In this document: positions 12,757-25,152 of the stretch, piece by piece
Numbering within the stretch: position 1 is the first letter of the stretch
Layout of the letters: each line of letters starts with the position of its first letter
From: Pyrocephalus nanus
Lineage: Eukaryota; Chordata; Aves; Passeriformes; Tyrannidae
Assembly (NCBI GenBank): GCA_038380795.1
Contig: CM076279.1
Span: 2,805,001 to 2,869,000, forward strand
Direction: 5' to 3'
DNA length: 64,000 bases
Position numbers and translations under genes: made by a program
The notes under the pieces: model-generated
Seen by the model: the letters and a program-made list of their open reading frames with translations, nothing else
What the model was told of the DNA's origin: nothing
Database searches by the model: none

Positions 12757-15700
12757 GGAAAAAAAAGAGGGAAAAAATCAAAGGGTGGGGGAAAAAGAAG
12801 AAAGAAAACTTGCTCCAGGGAAGAAGCAACTGTTCTCTGATGTGCAGCAAGGAATTTAACATCAAAGAACTAATGTAAATGGGGCCCATTTACCTCAAAA
12901 AACAACACACCACTCCACATTCTGGAATATTTCTATTTAAGTTTGACAGCATTATGCTTTGTACCAAAATTCATGACTGTGTAATTTGATAGATGTCAAA
13001 AGAAAATGACCTTCAGGATGGCTACCAGTGGCAATTTCTGTTATTAAGTATGTTAAAACTCTCTGTGGAGTATCTGCTTAAACTTCAGACATCAGCAGAT
13101 CACCTTTTAAGTTCATCTGATTGTACATAAAAATTCCCTTTCGACCTCAAAGCCTGAAACATGTATTTTCTTTATGTGCCTCTAATACTGACAGTGGGTG
13201 ACTTCCTACACCAATACTCCTGTTCTTCCTACTGTTCTCCCCATTAATCAGATACCAAATGAAAGCTGGATCTCTGTTCAACACACCAGTTCAAATATGG
13301 AATTTGAACCACCCAAAAGACCATTAAGAGTAGCTGAATATCCAAAATGATGTTAACAGAATAATTAGTCAAGTACCAAATGACTTCAAGGGGTTTGAAA
13401 CTGAATGATAGAAATCCCCAAATCCTATTAATATTCTATTTTACATTTCACTTTTGGAGCTCTATAAATCTTTTTTTTTTTCTTTAAACATACATCTTTA
13501 GGAGGAAAAAAAAGAGCCTTCTCATTCACGTGCAAAGTACTTTTAGTTGGAGGAAAAAAGCAAGAATGACTAGAAATGAATTTGACACTACCTGTCCAGA
13601 GAATTGCCTTTCTGCTGTACATTGCAATTCTGTGCTTAATGGGGGCCCACTGAGAAACTGCTTCTGCAAACTGTGCCTTAGGAAAACTCTGAATTCCAGA
13701 CTTTTCATTTAAACCAACTGTGTATTTCCATTCACTCTGAAATGACGTAGAGAAATTAAATACAGACATTTAACTCTCCCAAAAATTCTCCTGTGAGACT
13801 CCAACTGAAGTTAGACCATCCTTACCCTAGGATGCAATTACTACCTGCATCTAAATGGATTCACTGAGCATCTAAATATTTCCCAGCATCACTAATGCTG
13901 ATTTCCAGTCACTACTGCAGTGAGCCAGTCACCTTATTGAAAACAAACTGCACTATTTGGCCTAAAATACAAGCCTTGTGTACAAGATAAAGTTTTAAAA
14001 ATCAGATTAATAGATTAGGTTTGCCATGTGAAAATTGTTTAATGCCTTAACTACCCTTATAAGATGATACAGATGCAGGAATCAGGCACTTAAAGGACTG
14101 ACAGTGAATGCCAGGCACTTTATTGTTATATATCAGCTAAGTTTACATGCCTTGATTTCAGTCAAGAAGAGACTAGAAGGTTCCTGAAAGAATTATAAAG
14201 GGATAGCAACAAGGTTTTAGTTTTTCAGATGCTGCACTGCTGTTTTAAGTTGAATTTCATGGAAGTAACAAGAATTAGAGTTGCTTGAACATAATGAATG
14301 GCTAGAAAAAAGTCCTATGTATCATCTGGAGATAGAATCTTCTGTGTTAAATGGAAGGAAAACTGGAAACAAGAAGACAGACTGCCACTAAATTAACTCA
14401 GTATCCCTAAGCTAACTTGGTATTATGAAATTACATCATTAGATGAGAGCCCAAAAAAACTTAAGCTTCTACAGTTGGAAAGGCAAACACTGAAAATGCA
14501 ACCAAATCCCTGAACAAACCTATGATCTGAAGCCATCAGTGTTCCTTAGCAAGATTATGTTGGATTACTTTTTGTAGTTTTAAATACAACAAAGCTTCCC
14601 CAAAAGAGCGACAACTTCCCGGAGCCAGAACCCATTAATGCAACGATGAGTAACTGTGCAAGTCCAGCAAAGGCCCAATTAGAAGGAGAATGGAATATAT
14701 TGCTCAATCATCAAGCAATTAAAAACATAAATAAGACATTGCGAGGCTCTGAACATTCCCAATGTTTAATTATTTATCCGTTCTCCATCCTGCAGCTGTA
14801 GGTCAGAATTAACTCCTCTGAACTAAATACAGGAGAACTCTTTTGGGGATTTGTACCTTATTCATTTTCAAGCAAATATTCAAATTCATTTCGAATTCAC
14901 ACAAGAACTGCAACAGTTTCACCTAAATCAGATTTTCTACAAGTTAAACACCCCTCCTACACTCAGATGTGATTGTGAAACTACTTTGATCTCCATTCCC
15001 AAACTTATTGCTCTGTGTAATCCATGACAAAATATAATGTGATTTACTGTATCTCTATATGACAGCCCAGCAGCTGACAGAACTTAATAATTTAGCATAA
15101 GAAAAAAACCCTTCTGGCACCAAAATATACAAACCATAATTGAGGCACTTTAGTCTCACGTTACAATGAAGCACATGCAGACTGATCATAAGAACTTCAA
15201 AACAATTAGAATTCTTTCTCACCCGCTTAATGAAGGTGGGTTTTACTCTGTGACATGTTCTGCAGCTCTAAGCAAGTCGTTTTGGAACACTTTTCTTTCT
15301 TCACATGAAAAACTCTGAAGGACTAATAGCATTGTTTTACCCCTTCCCTATTTCCCAAACACTCCTTCTCCTCCAAAAAGAAGAAGAAAAAAAAAAACAC
15401 CTGCAGCTTTTCTCTATTGCAAGGAAGGCACAGCAAATGAGCCTATTGCTCCTGGGTGCACCTTTTTTTTCCCCCCCAGTTATACCAACTTTTCTTGCTC
15501 CCTAACTGTGGAACCAGATTTATAAATACAGCTGGAGAGCAGAAATCTGACCTGTGGTTTTCTGGTTCTGTTTTTTTCTGAGTTTCTATGTTAATTTTTT
15601 TAAAGGAGGTAGAAGCAGAGTAACTCTGTGAATAACTGCAGCTTTTGCTCTGAAATATCTCCAGTGGGAGAATGTCATAAATTCTGTTTAGCCTTATTTG

Positions 15701-18217
15701 AGTGAAACATCCCTGAGATGATTCTGCCATCCTTTTCTTCACATTTGGCTCCAGTGACTGAAGACTCTTCCAAATGGCTCCCTAAGGGATGATGCCACTC
15801 CTGTGACCATGTTCCTGGTCCACTATCATCTTTCTTTCCTTTCCTTTGGAGGAATCAGAAGGAGCAGTGCAAAAAGGGACACCATGGAGACAAAACTGCT
15901 CCTCTTCCTTCATCCAGAAGCAAAACATTTTTGCAGGATTTGCTCTATAGGTACTATAAAGACAGATTAAATAATCTGCTCTTCTTGTGCTAACACACAC
16001 TAAAAATCTTTTCCCTTTCTGAAATTCCTTTTTTCTCTCGATCCTGGCTTTTGCCAGGTTTTCTCCAATAAAGCCAAAGTACTAAGCTCCTTTTTATTAA
16101 TATTAGTTGGTGAATCACTAACACTGTGTCAGAAACGTTCAAGACCCAAATGTTAAGTTAATGTACACAGAGCATACAAAGCAAAACCAATAAAAATATT
16201 CCTACTCTGGAACAGAGAGATAATATCATAGACAATAGTTCTTGGATCATAATGAAAAAAGTTAAGAGACTTGGGAAACATCCAACTCTTCTTGGTAAGA
16301 ACTGGAGGCTCTTTAAATTATTCATAGCTAAGGCCTAGGCTAAATAATTGATGTAATAGAGTCAAACAAACATTTTTAAAAAATGGCACACAGACAACTG
16401 GTAGAGATCCTGAATTCATTCAGCAAGGAGACAAACATCTACATCATAATTAGAGACAATTTAATGATATCATCACACTTGGGAAGAAAACACATCCACA
16501 CTTTATGGCTGACCTGTTTGCCCCCATGTAAACAACCAGGGAATTGCTGCAAGGAGTGTGGAAACTTCCTCTGGATGCTCACACAAAGGTTATCCCTGGT
16601 GGGGCTGGGAGTGTTTGAATTCAGGGAGTGAAAGGTGTCACTCAGGTCAAAGATTCCACCACACTGAGAGGCCTAAGCAGGAACCTACAGAACTGCAGCA
16701 GAGATGGTCCTGTTTTCAGAGGGTCTTAGGGACCAAGATGGAACCAGTTTTGGTGGTCCATGAAATGCAGAGCTGACAGAGAAGAACAAGAGCTGGAGAG
16801 ACAGGACTCACAAATGCAAAGCACACAATGCTGGTACTTTATGAAGTAATGGCTTAGGGGGAACTCAATCTTTTTAATCAAGTATCTCTTGGAGCACCTT
16901 TCATCCCTGAAGATGTCATTCTCTTTCCCTTCATCTTCTACTCTTTGCCAGTGCTGAACAGTGTGACATCATCTGCACCAGTACTGACACCAAGTGCCAG
17001 AATTACAGATGTTCCTACACATGCAGCATGAAAACATTCCCAAGGACCACATCCAACTGGACTGTGTCCCAGGGCTGTGCTGGGCAGGTAATTCATCCCC
17101 AGCACAAAGCCTGATGCTGAAGGAAGGACTGAAATGTTCTCTAGGGCACGTTATCAGTAGCTTATTTCTAATTTTGTAAGAAAAAAAGTAGCTCAAAAAC
17201 TAAGCATCCAATTACAGGGCACCGTCTAAAGAGTTTTGAAAACATTCACAAAAACAATATATTACAACATAATTGTTATATAAAAGAGTTATTCTTAACT
17301 TTAAAGTCCCCAGGGATCTTAGTGTTATGTGGACTTCCCACCAGTTACAGGTGGAGTGATTGTAAAAGGTATGGACTAGAAAATACTGTGAATGTCAAAT
17401 TTTATTTAAACTAACAGGAATCTCAGAGCACAACTAACTGTTATGTCATTAAAGTCTACAAGGATGATGTATATGGCTCTCTGGCCAGGTTTTATGTCAT
17501 CTTGAAGTCCCATCTCTCCAGAGGGACCATTTCACAACAGTGCTGACATCAGAAGAATTTCAGTCCCAAAATTAAAGTGTTTAACTCTTTTTTTTTTTTT
17601 TTTGACTACAGCTTCGTCCTGTAATCAAATATTATGTGTGTTCAGCACAGTCAATAGACAAAAATGTAAATTACTTCTCCACAAGAAAAGCAGCACTGAA
17701 AGGGAATTAAATGTTCCTGGAACCTGCATAAACCTTTAACAGAATGAGTCAAAATACCTACTTAAATATAGAAAAGAAGTCAATAAAAAGCTAAATGTCG
17801 AAAATTATTTAGAGATGAGAAAAAAAACCCCATCATCATCTTCTCCCACTCCAATTTACTCATGTGTGCTGCTCAAAGGGAGCTTTTTTACGAGATATTT
17901 TCAGTGTTCCAAGGTTGCTTCCTCTGAGCATTGTTAGCATGGCCACTGCTCTGCCTGGGTCATGCTTTCTGAATGCTCATTTCCTCTGCCAAGAAAATAC
18001 CACAGATGAACGTTGCAAACAGCAGCCCTGCCAAGGCTCACATCTGCACACACTTAGACATGGTTTGTCTCTGCTTTCAGTCCTTTCTGGCAAACCTGAA
18101 AATGCTCATAACCTGAGGAGTGTTCCTGCCCCCAGTGCTGCTGCTGCTGCTGCAACCTGGAACTCACCTGTCCCTGCTGGAACCAGGAGCCCAACTACAG
18201 CTCTGGGGACCCCAGAG

Positions 18218-18421
18218 TGGTTTGGGTTGGAAGGGACGTTAAAGATCATCCCATTCCACCCCCCTGCCATGGGCAGGGACACCTTCCACCAGCCCAGGTT
18301 GCTCCAAGCCCCGTCCAACCTGGCCTTGGACACTTCCAGGGATCCAGGGGCAGCCACAGCTTCTCTGGGCAAGCTGTGCCAGGGCCTGCCCACCCTCCCA
18401 GGGAAGGATTTCTTCCTAATG
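18218..18421 (-). mobile_element. CR1 LINE 3' fragment, minus-oriented
   Basis: The reverse complement of the common bird CR1 3' end: tggtttgggttggaagggac, ctgccatgggcagggacacc, agccccgtccaacctggcct, and gccagggcctgcccaccctc. It is well preserved and so fairly young. The plus-strand open frame 17864-18493 (209 codons) runs through this element antisense and is a repeat-derived artefact. Confidence 0.93.
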
Positions 18422-20939
18422 TGGCTCAAGAAAGAGCAGAAAATTATCTTAAAACTTTACACACAAAGCAGGAAAAAAAAATATGCATGTTGACAATCCT
18501 AAAGCTGCCCTGGGAATCTCCAAAGGATACCAATTCCAATGAAGCCTGAAGTGTTAAGGGATTGCTCAGGAACTAATATTACAATAAACAATGTAGTAGC
18601 CTTAAAGCCGAGATTTTTAAGCAGCAGCAAATTAAAGACCTCAGTAAATTATGTGTCCCTAAGTATTGAAAAGCTGCCTAGAAATACCAACCAAATATTT
18701 CAGTGTTCAGTGTACTTGCAATGAAAACTGTCCCTCTCTTTCTGCCCCTCACTCTCCTCCTTTCCATACCCATAATAGGACTATGGGGAAGGAAATACCA
18801 TCAGAATCCTGCATCTCCTTCCACCCCTTTTAGCTTTTATTTTTTTCTTTTCACTTAAGTATGAACCATTTCTTTTGTATTTCCTCATGCTCACATGAAC
18901 AACGGTCCACAGTGACACAAAGCAATCCACACAGAAGTCAACATTACTCACAAAGGAGATCAGAGGAATCAGATCCCTCACTTGAGAATGGACTGACCTT
19001 CAGAAAATCTGGACAGTCAGATGTTCCACGCCTAAACACTGAAATTCAGCTTCCCATTGGACTTTTAAGCAATCTTCACAGAATTGGCAGGGAAAAAAAG
19101 TAAATTTGGAGAACAAATTTTTTTTTTCCCATATTGCCCTAAATTTCAAGGTAACAAGATCTGGTAGAAAAATAAAAAGATCTTTAAAAAAACAAGTTTC
19201 AAGGCTGTAACTAAGATGCTTCTCTTCTCCCCCTCCTTGGATAAAATCTCCTTCATCAAAGTTCTGTGGACTGTAATGGGATCAGGATTTGAGCTAAGTT
19301 AGCTGAAAATGTTACTTTTGAGCTTTAAATGGAGGTTGCCCTTTAAGCTGCTTTGACTTTTGCACCTTGTGGCCAATTTCCACAGCTCTACATTTGGAAG
19401 ACAGAAAGGAAGCAGAATGGGAAAGGGAGATTTGAAGGTAATGCCAGGTATTTTCACATGTCTGTGAAAGGCTTTTCAACAGAGACACTTTTTCCTTTTC
19501 CCCTCCTATCTTTTACTCAACATGTGCTCTTCAGATTAGAGGCTATTATAGGGATGTAGGTTAAATAAAAAAAATAATAAATTCAATAGCAGTTAATATA
19601 GCTGAAAATTAGCAAATTTTTTGAAAAATAGAAAAAATCCAACAAATAAAAAAAAACCAGTATTTCTGACAGAAATGACAATTCAAGACTATTAAAGATA
19701 TTGCCCTATGAAGGATTATTTGTAACTTTAATTTGAGGATGTAAAGAAGTTAACTTTTCTTTTGCTATACTACACATGTAAAAAAAAAAAAAGATCAAAG
19801 AAAGAAAAGAATTGAGATTCAAATTCCATTTTTAAGCAAAAATGACAATGTCTTCCTGAGTTAAAATTAATCCTTTAATGATGAATTTCAAAGGTTTAAA
19901 TACTTTCTGTGACCTTGGCTTTAAATAATTATGCCAAGCGGAGCTTTCCTTACATTCAGAAAAGATCCTGAATTGTTGATCACAGCCATTTTAATGGCTT
20001 CAGCCTGGCTGATTTCCAACATAATCCCCCCAATGCTCTTCAAAATTACAGCCCAAGAACCTGACGCAGGTAAATGAAATGTCACTCGCACAAAGGCTGC
20101 TCAAACAGTCTCTGCAGATGGTTAATTTGTGCCACTGCACATCCCTTTGCAAGAAAACCTACGATTTAGTGCATTAATGGGCATAAAAGATACTTCAACA
20201 ACTATCTGCTTACACATACACAGTGTCTAGATAAATATTAAGTAGGTTTTTTTTTTTTTTTTGGTTTAGCTTTTGAAATAAAACTCCCATGTTTTAGCTC
20301 CCTAATGGGGGGGGAAATACTTGAATTCAAGACAGGGGTGCTCAGCAAGCACAGACCTGGGCAGTGATCCCACAGAACAGGATGGGGAGGGAAACCTTGA
20401 TGGATCTGAAACATAAATTTCTATTTTCAAGCATTTCCCAGAGTCCTCGCTCACTTCATGCACGCAGGCAATATTAGACCAGCCATCATTAGCAACCAGA
20501 TTCAATCTCCCTGCAGTTCTAGCCTGAGTTTTTGCCTCCTCAGGAACTTAACTTCTTTTTAAGGGAGAAGAAGTTTGGTTAGGCTGAACCACCCTTTCTG
20601 CTCTCTATTCCAGCCAAGAAAAAGTGATCAGCCTGGTCCTTGGCTGTGAAATCACCCGTGTTTTTAAAGTCCTGCTGGCTCCCAAGCACCTCAGGGCACC
20701 TTCCACCCATGCCCCCTGGGTGCTGCCCAGGCCTGGAGGTGCTCCCAGGGATCAGATCACAGCACAGGTTTTCATTACAGAACCACACAGGGCAGATCCA
20801 CAGCAGACATCTGATTTTCCAACTCAGGTGACCCCTAAACATCTCCCCCCAAGGGAAGCTTTGCTTTAGTTGACTTTTGGGGTGATTGCTCCCCTCTTCT
20901 CCACGCCCCACAAAGCTGCCCCGCACGACTCTCCCTTAC

Positions 20940-21170
20940 CTTGTCCAAGACCTTCTCTGTCTCAGCTGCGTGCCTCTTTTTCAGGTCTAAGATCATTTTT
21001 TCTGTCTCCATCTTCATCTTATTCACTGCTGCCTCCTTCTCTCGAGCTGCCTTCAGCTTCTCCTTGTCCCTCTGACAGCTCAGGTCCAGCAGCTGCTGGT
21101 TCCGCAGAGAGTTTGCCTGAATGAGCTCTTCCCTCAGCCTGAGGATTTGGTTCTCCAGGTTGCAGATGAC
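20940..21170 (-). CDS. CEP112: CEP112 coding exon, 77 codons
   Basis: This 231-nt phase 0-0 exon is the largest in the window. It encodes 77 residues, from VICNLENQILRLREEL to RHAAETEKVLDK. The acceptor is tttctcacag and the donor is gtaagg. There is no proline or glycine in the whole exon, and it has alternating acidic and basic residues, so it should be a continuous helix. It contains two cysteines, in VICNLE and LSCQRD. Conserved CEP112 landmarks are LREELIQANS and HAAETEK. Seventy-seven codons are exactly eleven heptads, so skipping the exon would keep both frame and coiled-coil register. The open frame 20835-21413 is this exon plus intron read-through on both sides. Confidence 0.97.
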
Positions 21171-23943
21171 CTGTGAGAAAGAACCAACAAAGTGAGAAAA
21201 CCCACACCCACAGAACAAAAACCACTGGGTTTCCTTAGACAGGGTGTTAGCAGCACTCAAAGGATGCTCTATCCCTTCTCCTGGCCTCTCTTCCCTTTCT
21301 CTTCGTGCCTGCAGATGAACACAGCTCCCCTTGCCCAAAGCGTTGGCAAGATCGACATTTTTGGAAGGGGTGCTCCCCGGGGTGAAGAAATTTAGTTTGT
21401 GGCGTATAATCACTCTAACTTCTATCCTTGCCTTCTCTCATTATCCTTAAGAAATGAACTGCCCCCTTCTAATGAGCCATCAGTGTATCATCAATCATTT
21501 ATCAATGGCTCCCAGACTCTGATGTAGGAACACAAAAGACTGAAGAATCAAAATGATAAGAGATAAAACTGTGCTACTCCTTGTTATACAGAATACATTC
21601 TGTCATTATACAGTAGTTGTAGATACACATTTATTACTTCAGGTGTACCCTTGCACATAACTCTTATTAGAGTCACTTTTCTAACTCAATTTCTTCCACA
21701 GGTTCTCAACCAAAGTACAAGAGTATCACATCTGAGACATCAAGTACTGTCCATACAGAAAAGTGGGATAGATGATGCTGCAAGAACATGCATGTTTTCA
21801 CTCATAAATATAATTCTGAAAATCAGCATTTTCACTGAAACGTCACACAGTTATTTCCCCTTCTTTCCTCCTGCTTCACAAGTAAGTTTGCAGTTCCCTG
21901 GAATTCCATCATAGAGGGTGAGACAATACTGAGATGAGAAACTGATGTTCTACCAAACAAATGCAGGTGACTCAGCTCAAGCTTATTAAAGATTTCACAA
22001 AAAAATCTGATGAAAACTAGTGTATATTTAAAGTTCCCATTGCCCTGGAATGCCAGAATACTGATTCTAGAGCTCTGGGCTTGCCTTTCCTTCCAACTGC
22101 TATTTTTCTTCTTTAGACATTTTTAATGCACTGTCTGTACTCAGCTAAACCATTTATTTGCAGTCTCTGAGAACCACATTACTACAAAACTCTGAAAAAG
22201 AAACATTAATTTCTGACCAAAGTTGGGACATGAACGACTATCAGATCTATTGCCTTGAACATTAATCTCCCAAGACAGATTGTTATAAATACTGTGATCT
22301 GAGAGAGGAGGGGAAAAAAAAAATCAAGGCTTGAAAGTTTGCCTGTTTTCCCAGCTATTTGAACTTATGGTGTAACAAAGACATCATCTCCCTTCAAACC
22401 TTCACTTTGTCCTTCAGCTAACACAGCTGTAACATGCATGAAATAATATTAACCCCCTCAGAAACTTATTTTGCTCCCATGTTTTCTTCATTACTCACTG
22501 GCATTGCTCCCTACTGTGTCAAAGGTAAAACTGTGTGTATGGCAGGGAAGGAATGAGCACGTCATTTGTATACAGAACTCCAGCACAGGCCACATATTTC
22601 AGCTCTATCAGCATTATCTCAAACATATGTTTCATATAGTGTAATCTGCACTAGATCCTTTCCTTCCTCTGCTGAGCTTTTCCTCTACACATGTTTAATT
22701 TCTTATTAAATCCGTATACAGACTAAAAAAAAAACGTAAAGAACATTTGAGTCTGTAATTATAATCCACAATGTGCTTTTATAATTCTTTCGGAAAATTA
22801 TTTCATCTCAAGATCACAAAAACACGACGGCCCGTCTGGCTTTTCCTTAGCCAGAGAAACACTAACTCAGTGAAGATAATAACTACAATATCTGTTGGAT
22901 GATACAGCCTGAGTTCCAAACTGACATCCACAGCATTTGGCTTTTTCAACAGCTGTCCCAGTGCAAGTCCTGCCTGGAATAATCACAATTATCTTTTAAT
23001 CTGTGGGAGCTCCTTTTGAGAGCTCATTCCCCCACCATTACCACTTTCCTTCTGTTTTTTTTTTCCCCCCTGTTCTTTCTTTTTTAAAATAAAAAACTTC
23101 CTTTAACTACACCCTCCCACACACACATAAGTGAAACTAAGATATTACATTGTTTAGAAGTTCTCCAAAGAGTTTGTTAAAATATTTAGGATAAGAAACC
23201 AGGGCTAACTTTTTATAATATAGAGAGAATTCATCCACAAATGATATTACGAGCCAAAATAAAGGCTGGGCAAATTCTTGAGTCAATTGTTACGTCTTTT
23301 CTGCTTCACTTCATTCTTTATTCAGTAATTCTTATAAAAAGAAGTCAGTAGAAAATGAACTGGCACAATACAGCATTTTCTACTGCCAGCAGGAGAAAGG
23401 AACAGCTCCCAGCCCTCAGATCCAAAATGGGGAGCCAGCTGATAGTGGGGCCGAGTGTTGTAGGTAAAGTAACAGTAATTAATATGCAAAGGAGCATTAA
23501 TGTTGGACCTAATAGATGGCAAAAGCAGATTTGGTTCTATTAGGAGAGAAGAAAGACTCTGGAGACGGGGTGATGGCAGCGAAACTAATATGATTAAAAG
23601 GAGTCCCTCTGGAGCAACTTCACTGCCAGTGAGATGATGTTAAGAGACATCTAATCTCCCCAAAGTGACTGGAAAAAGCTTATACTGGGGATCACAGCCA
23701 CAGTTCTTGTCAATTACTTTCAAATAAGTCCAGTTCTCACAGCCAGATTAGGTTTTCCCATAAACAAAGTCAGTGGCAGGAGCAGATTACTCTGAACAAC
23801 TTACAGCCTCAGGCAGCCCTGGGTGACACGAGATCTTCGAGCGCTGGAGGAAATGAATCCCGAACTTTCCAGCACTAAGACTCTGCTATTCCACATGCCA
23901 GGTTTAATAAACTATTATTAGACTTAAATGTAGGCAAATTAGG

Positions 23944-23963
23944 AAAAAAAAAAAAAAAAAAAA
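23944..23963. repeat. A20 homopolymer
   Basis: An isolated A-run with no recognised element attached. Confidence 0.85.
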
Positions 23964-25126
23964 GCAAACCAAGATGATTTAATTCTCAGTTGTGAAAAAT
24001 CCGTGAAATATAAAACTTACGAGCAACTGTCTTTCCCTAACGATTCTGGGAGAAAACAAGAGCTGCAGTTACAAAATCTCACTTCTCATGCTTGAGATCC
24101 AAAGGCACAAGGCTTGCTTGGTTTCTTTGGAAAACTGAATCCTCTTTCTCAATATTGGTTTCTGAAATTTTTCCCTGGCTGCTCTGTTTGGGAACGAAAA
24201 ATGGTTTGCATGGCCCAAACAACAACTTGGGTGCAAGAGCTGCTGTGAGAAATACACATCTTAAACACTCCATCTGAGCATATTATTACTGTGCTAAACT
24301 GGATCAAACATAAGAAATAAAGACTCACAGTATGTAACAGGTCCAAAAAGGTTACTGCTATTTGCTTTCTTTTATGGATCAACGTGTTGGAGTATTTATT
24401 TCAGTTGTGTGGATACAAGAACATGAAATAAAAGAGATCAGTATCTATTTTGGAAAGGATGCAGAAGTTTGCAGCAAGTCCCAGGACGGCCATGCCACAG
24501 GAACATGCCTCAAACAAGGAAGCATTTTGTAAAATGACTATTAATCCACACACAGGACAGCAAACAGAAAGACAACACCAGCTTACATAGTCCCCCAAAC
24601 GGAGCAGGAATACAAACACATGAACTGTGTGACGGGGTAGAGATTTCACATGAGTTTACGTGGCACACTCGCATGTCCCACGGCTGAAGGAACTGCTGGC
24701 CAAGGTGGTGATTTCTATTTCTGTTTCAAAGCAATAACTTAGAATTCTAACTAAGAATATCTGTGCTGAAATAGTGTCATAAAAAGGGTGGGTCATAAGC
24801 CCACAGCAATTTGGCTGTAGGGAAAAAATAGACTTGAAAGAAAAAGAAGAAGGTTGGTCGCTCACTTTGGCCTATTTAAAATGCCAATAAATGTACCACG
24901 TGTTATTTGGAAGGAAAACATGTGCTCTTAATTTTAAAAAGTAAATTGCATAAGAAAATATAAAGCTGGCAAAAAAGCTGAAATGAAAATCTGTTGGTGA
25001 TGTCTGAAACTGCGACAGTTACGTGCAACAGAGGCGAGAAACGGATCCAGTGACTACAGGCTAATTAAAAGCAACAATAATACACTTTGCCTTTATTTTT
25101 CAGGAGCTCCCTCTTCACCCCCATGA

Positions 25127-25152
25127 AGAAACTGATCCTTGGATCAGTTTCT
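25127..25152. repeat. Perfect 12-bp-arm palindrome with a 2-bp centre
   Basis: agaaactgatcc, then tt, then ggatcagtttct. The arms are exact reverse complements. There is no T-run after it and no gene next to it, so it is not a bacterial-type terminator. It could be a dimeric protein-binding site or a mutational product. Confidence 0.97.

Larger units (their letters stand above)
8173..20939 (-). other. CEP112: CEP112 intron, 12.8 kb
   Basis: Contents are a small CpG-rich patch at 8190-8310, an A19/GA/(GT)13 compound microsatellite at 8436-8514, an 18-bp duplication at 10053-10100, CR1 copies at 10683-10992, 12318-12522 and 18218-18421, an A21 run at 12736-12756 and a T16 run at 17588-17603. 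The stretch 12.8-17.5 kb is AT-rich with no recognised repeat or gene. Confidence 0.7.

Noticed and set aside
17864..18493. 209-codon plus-strand open frame, the longest in the window
   Set aside because: Its second half is an antisense read of a CR1 3' end (18218-18421), and the middle has an alanine run from a short GCT repeat. No splice or homology support.
20835..21413. 192-codon minus-strand open frame taken as a whole gene
   Set aside because: Only 20940-21170 is exon. The rest reads through clear splice sites into intron.
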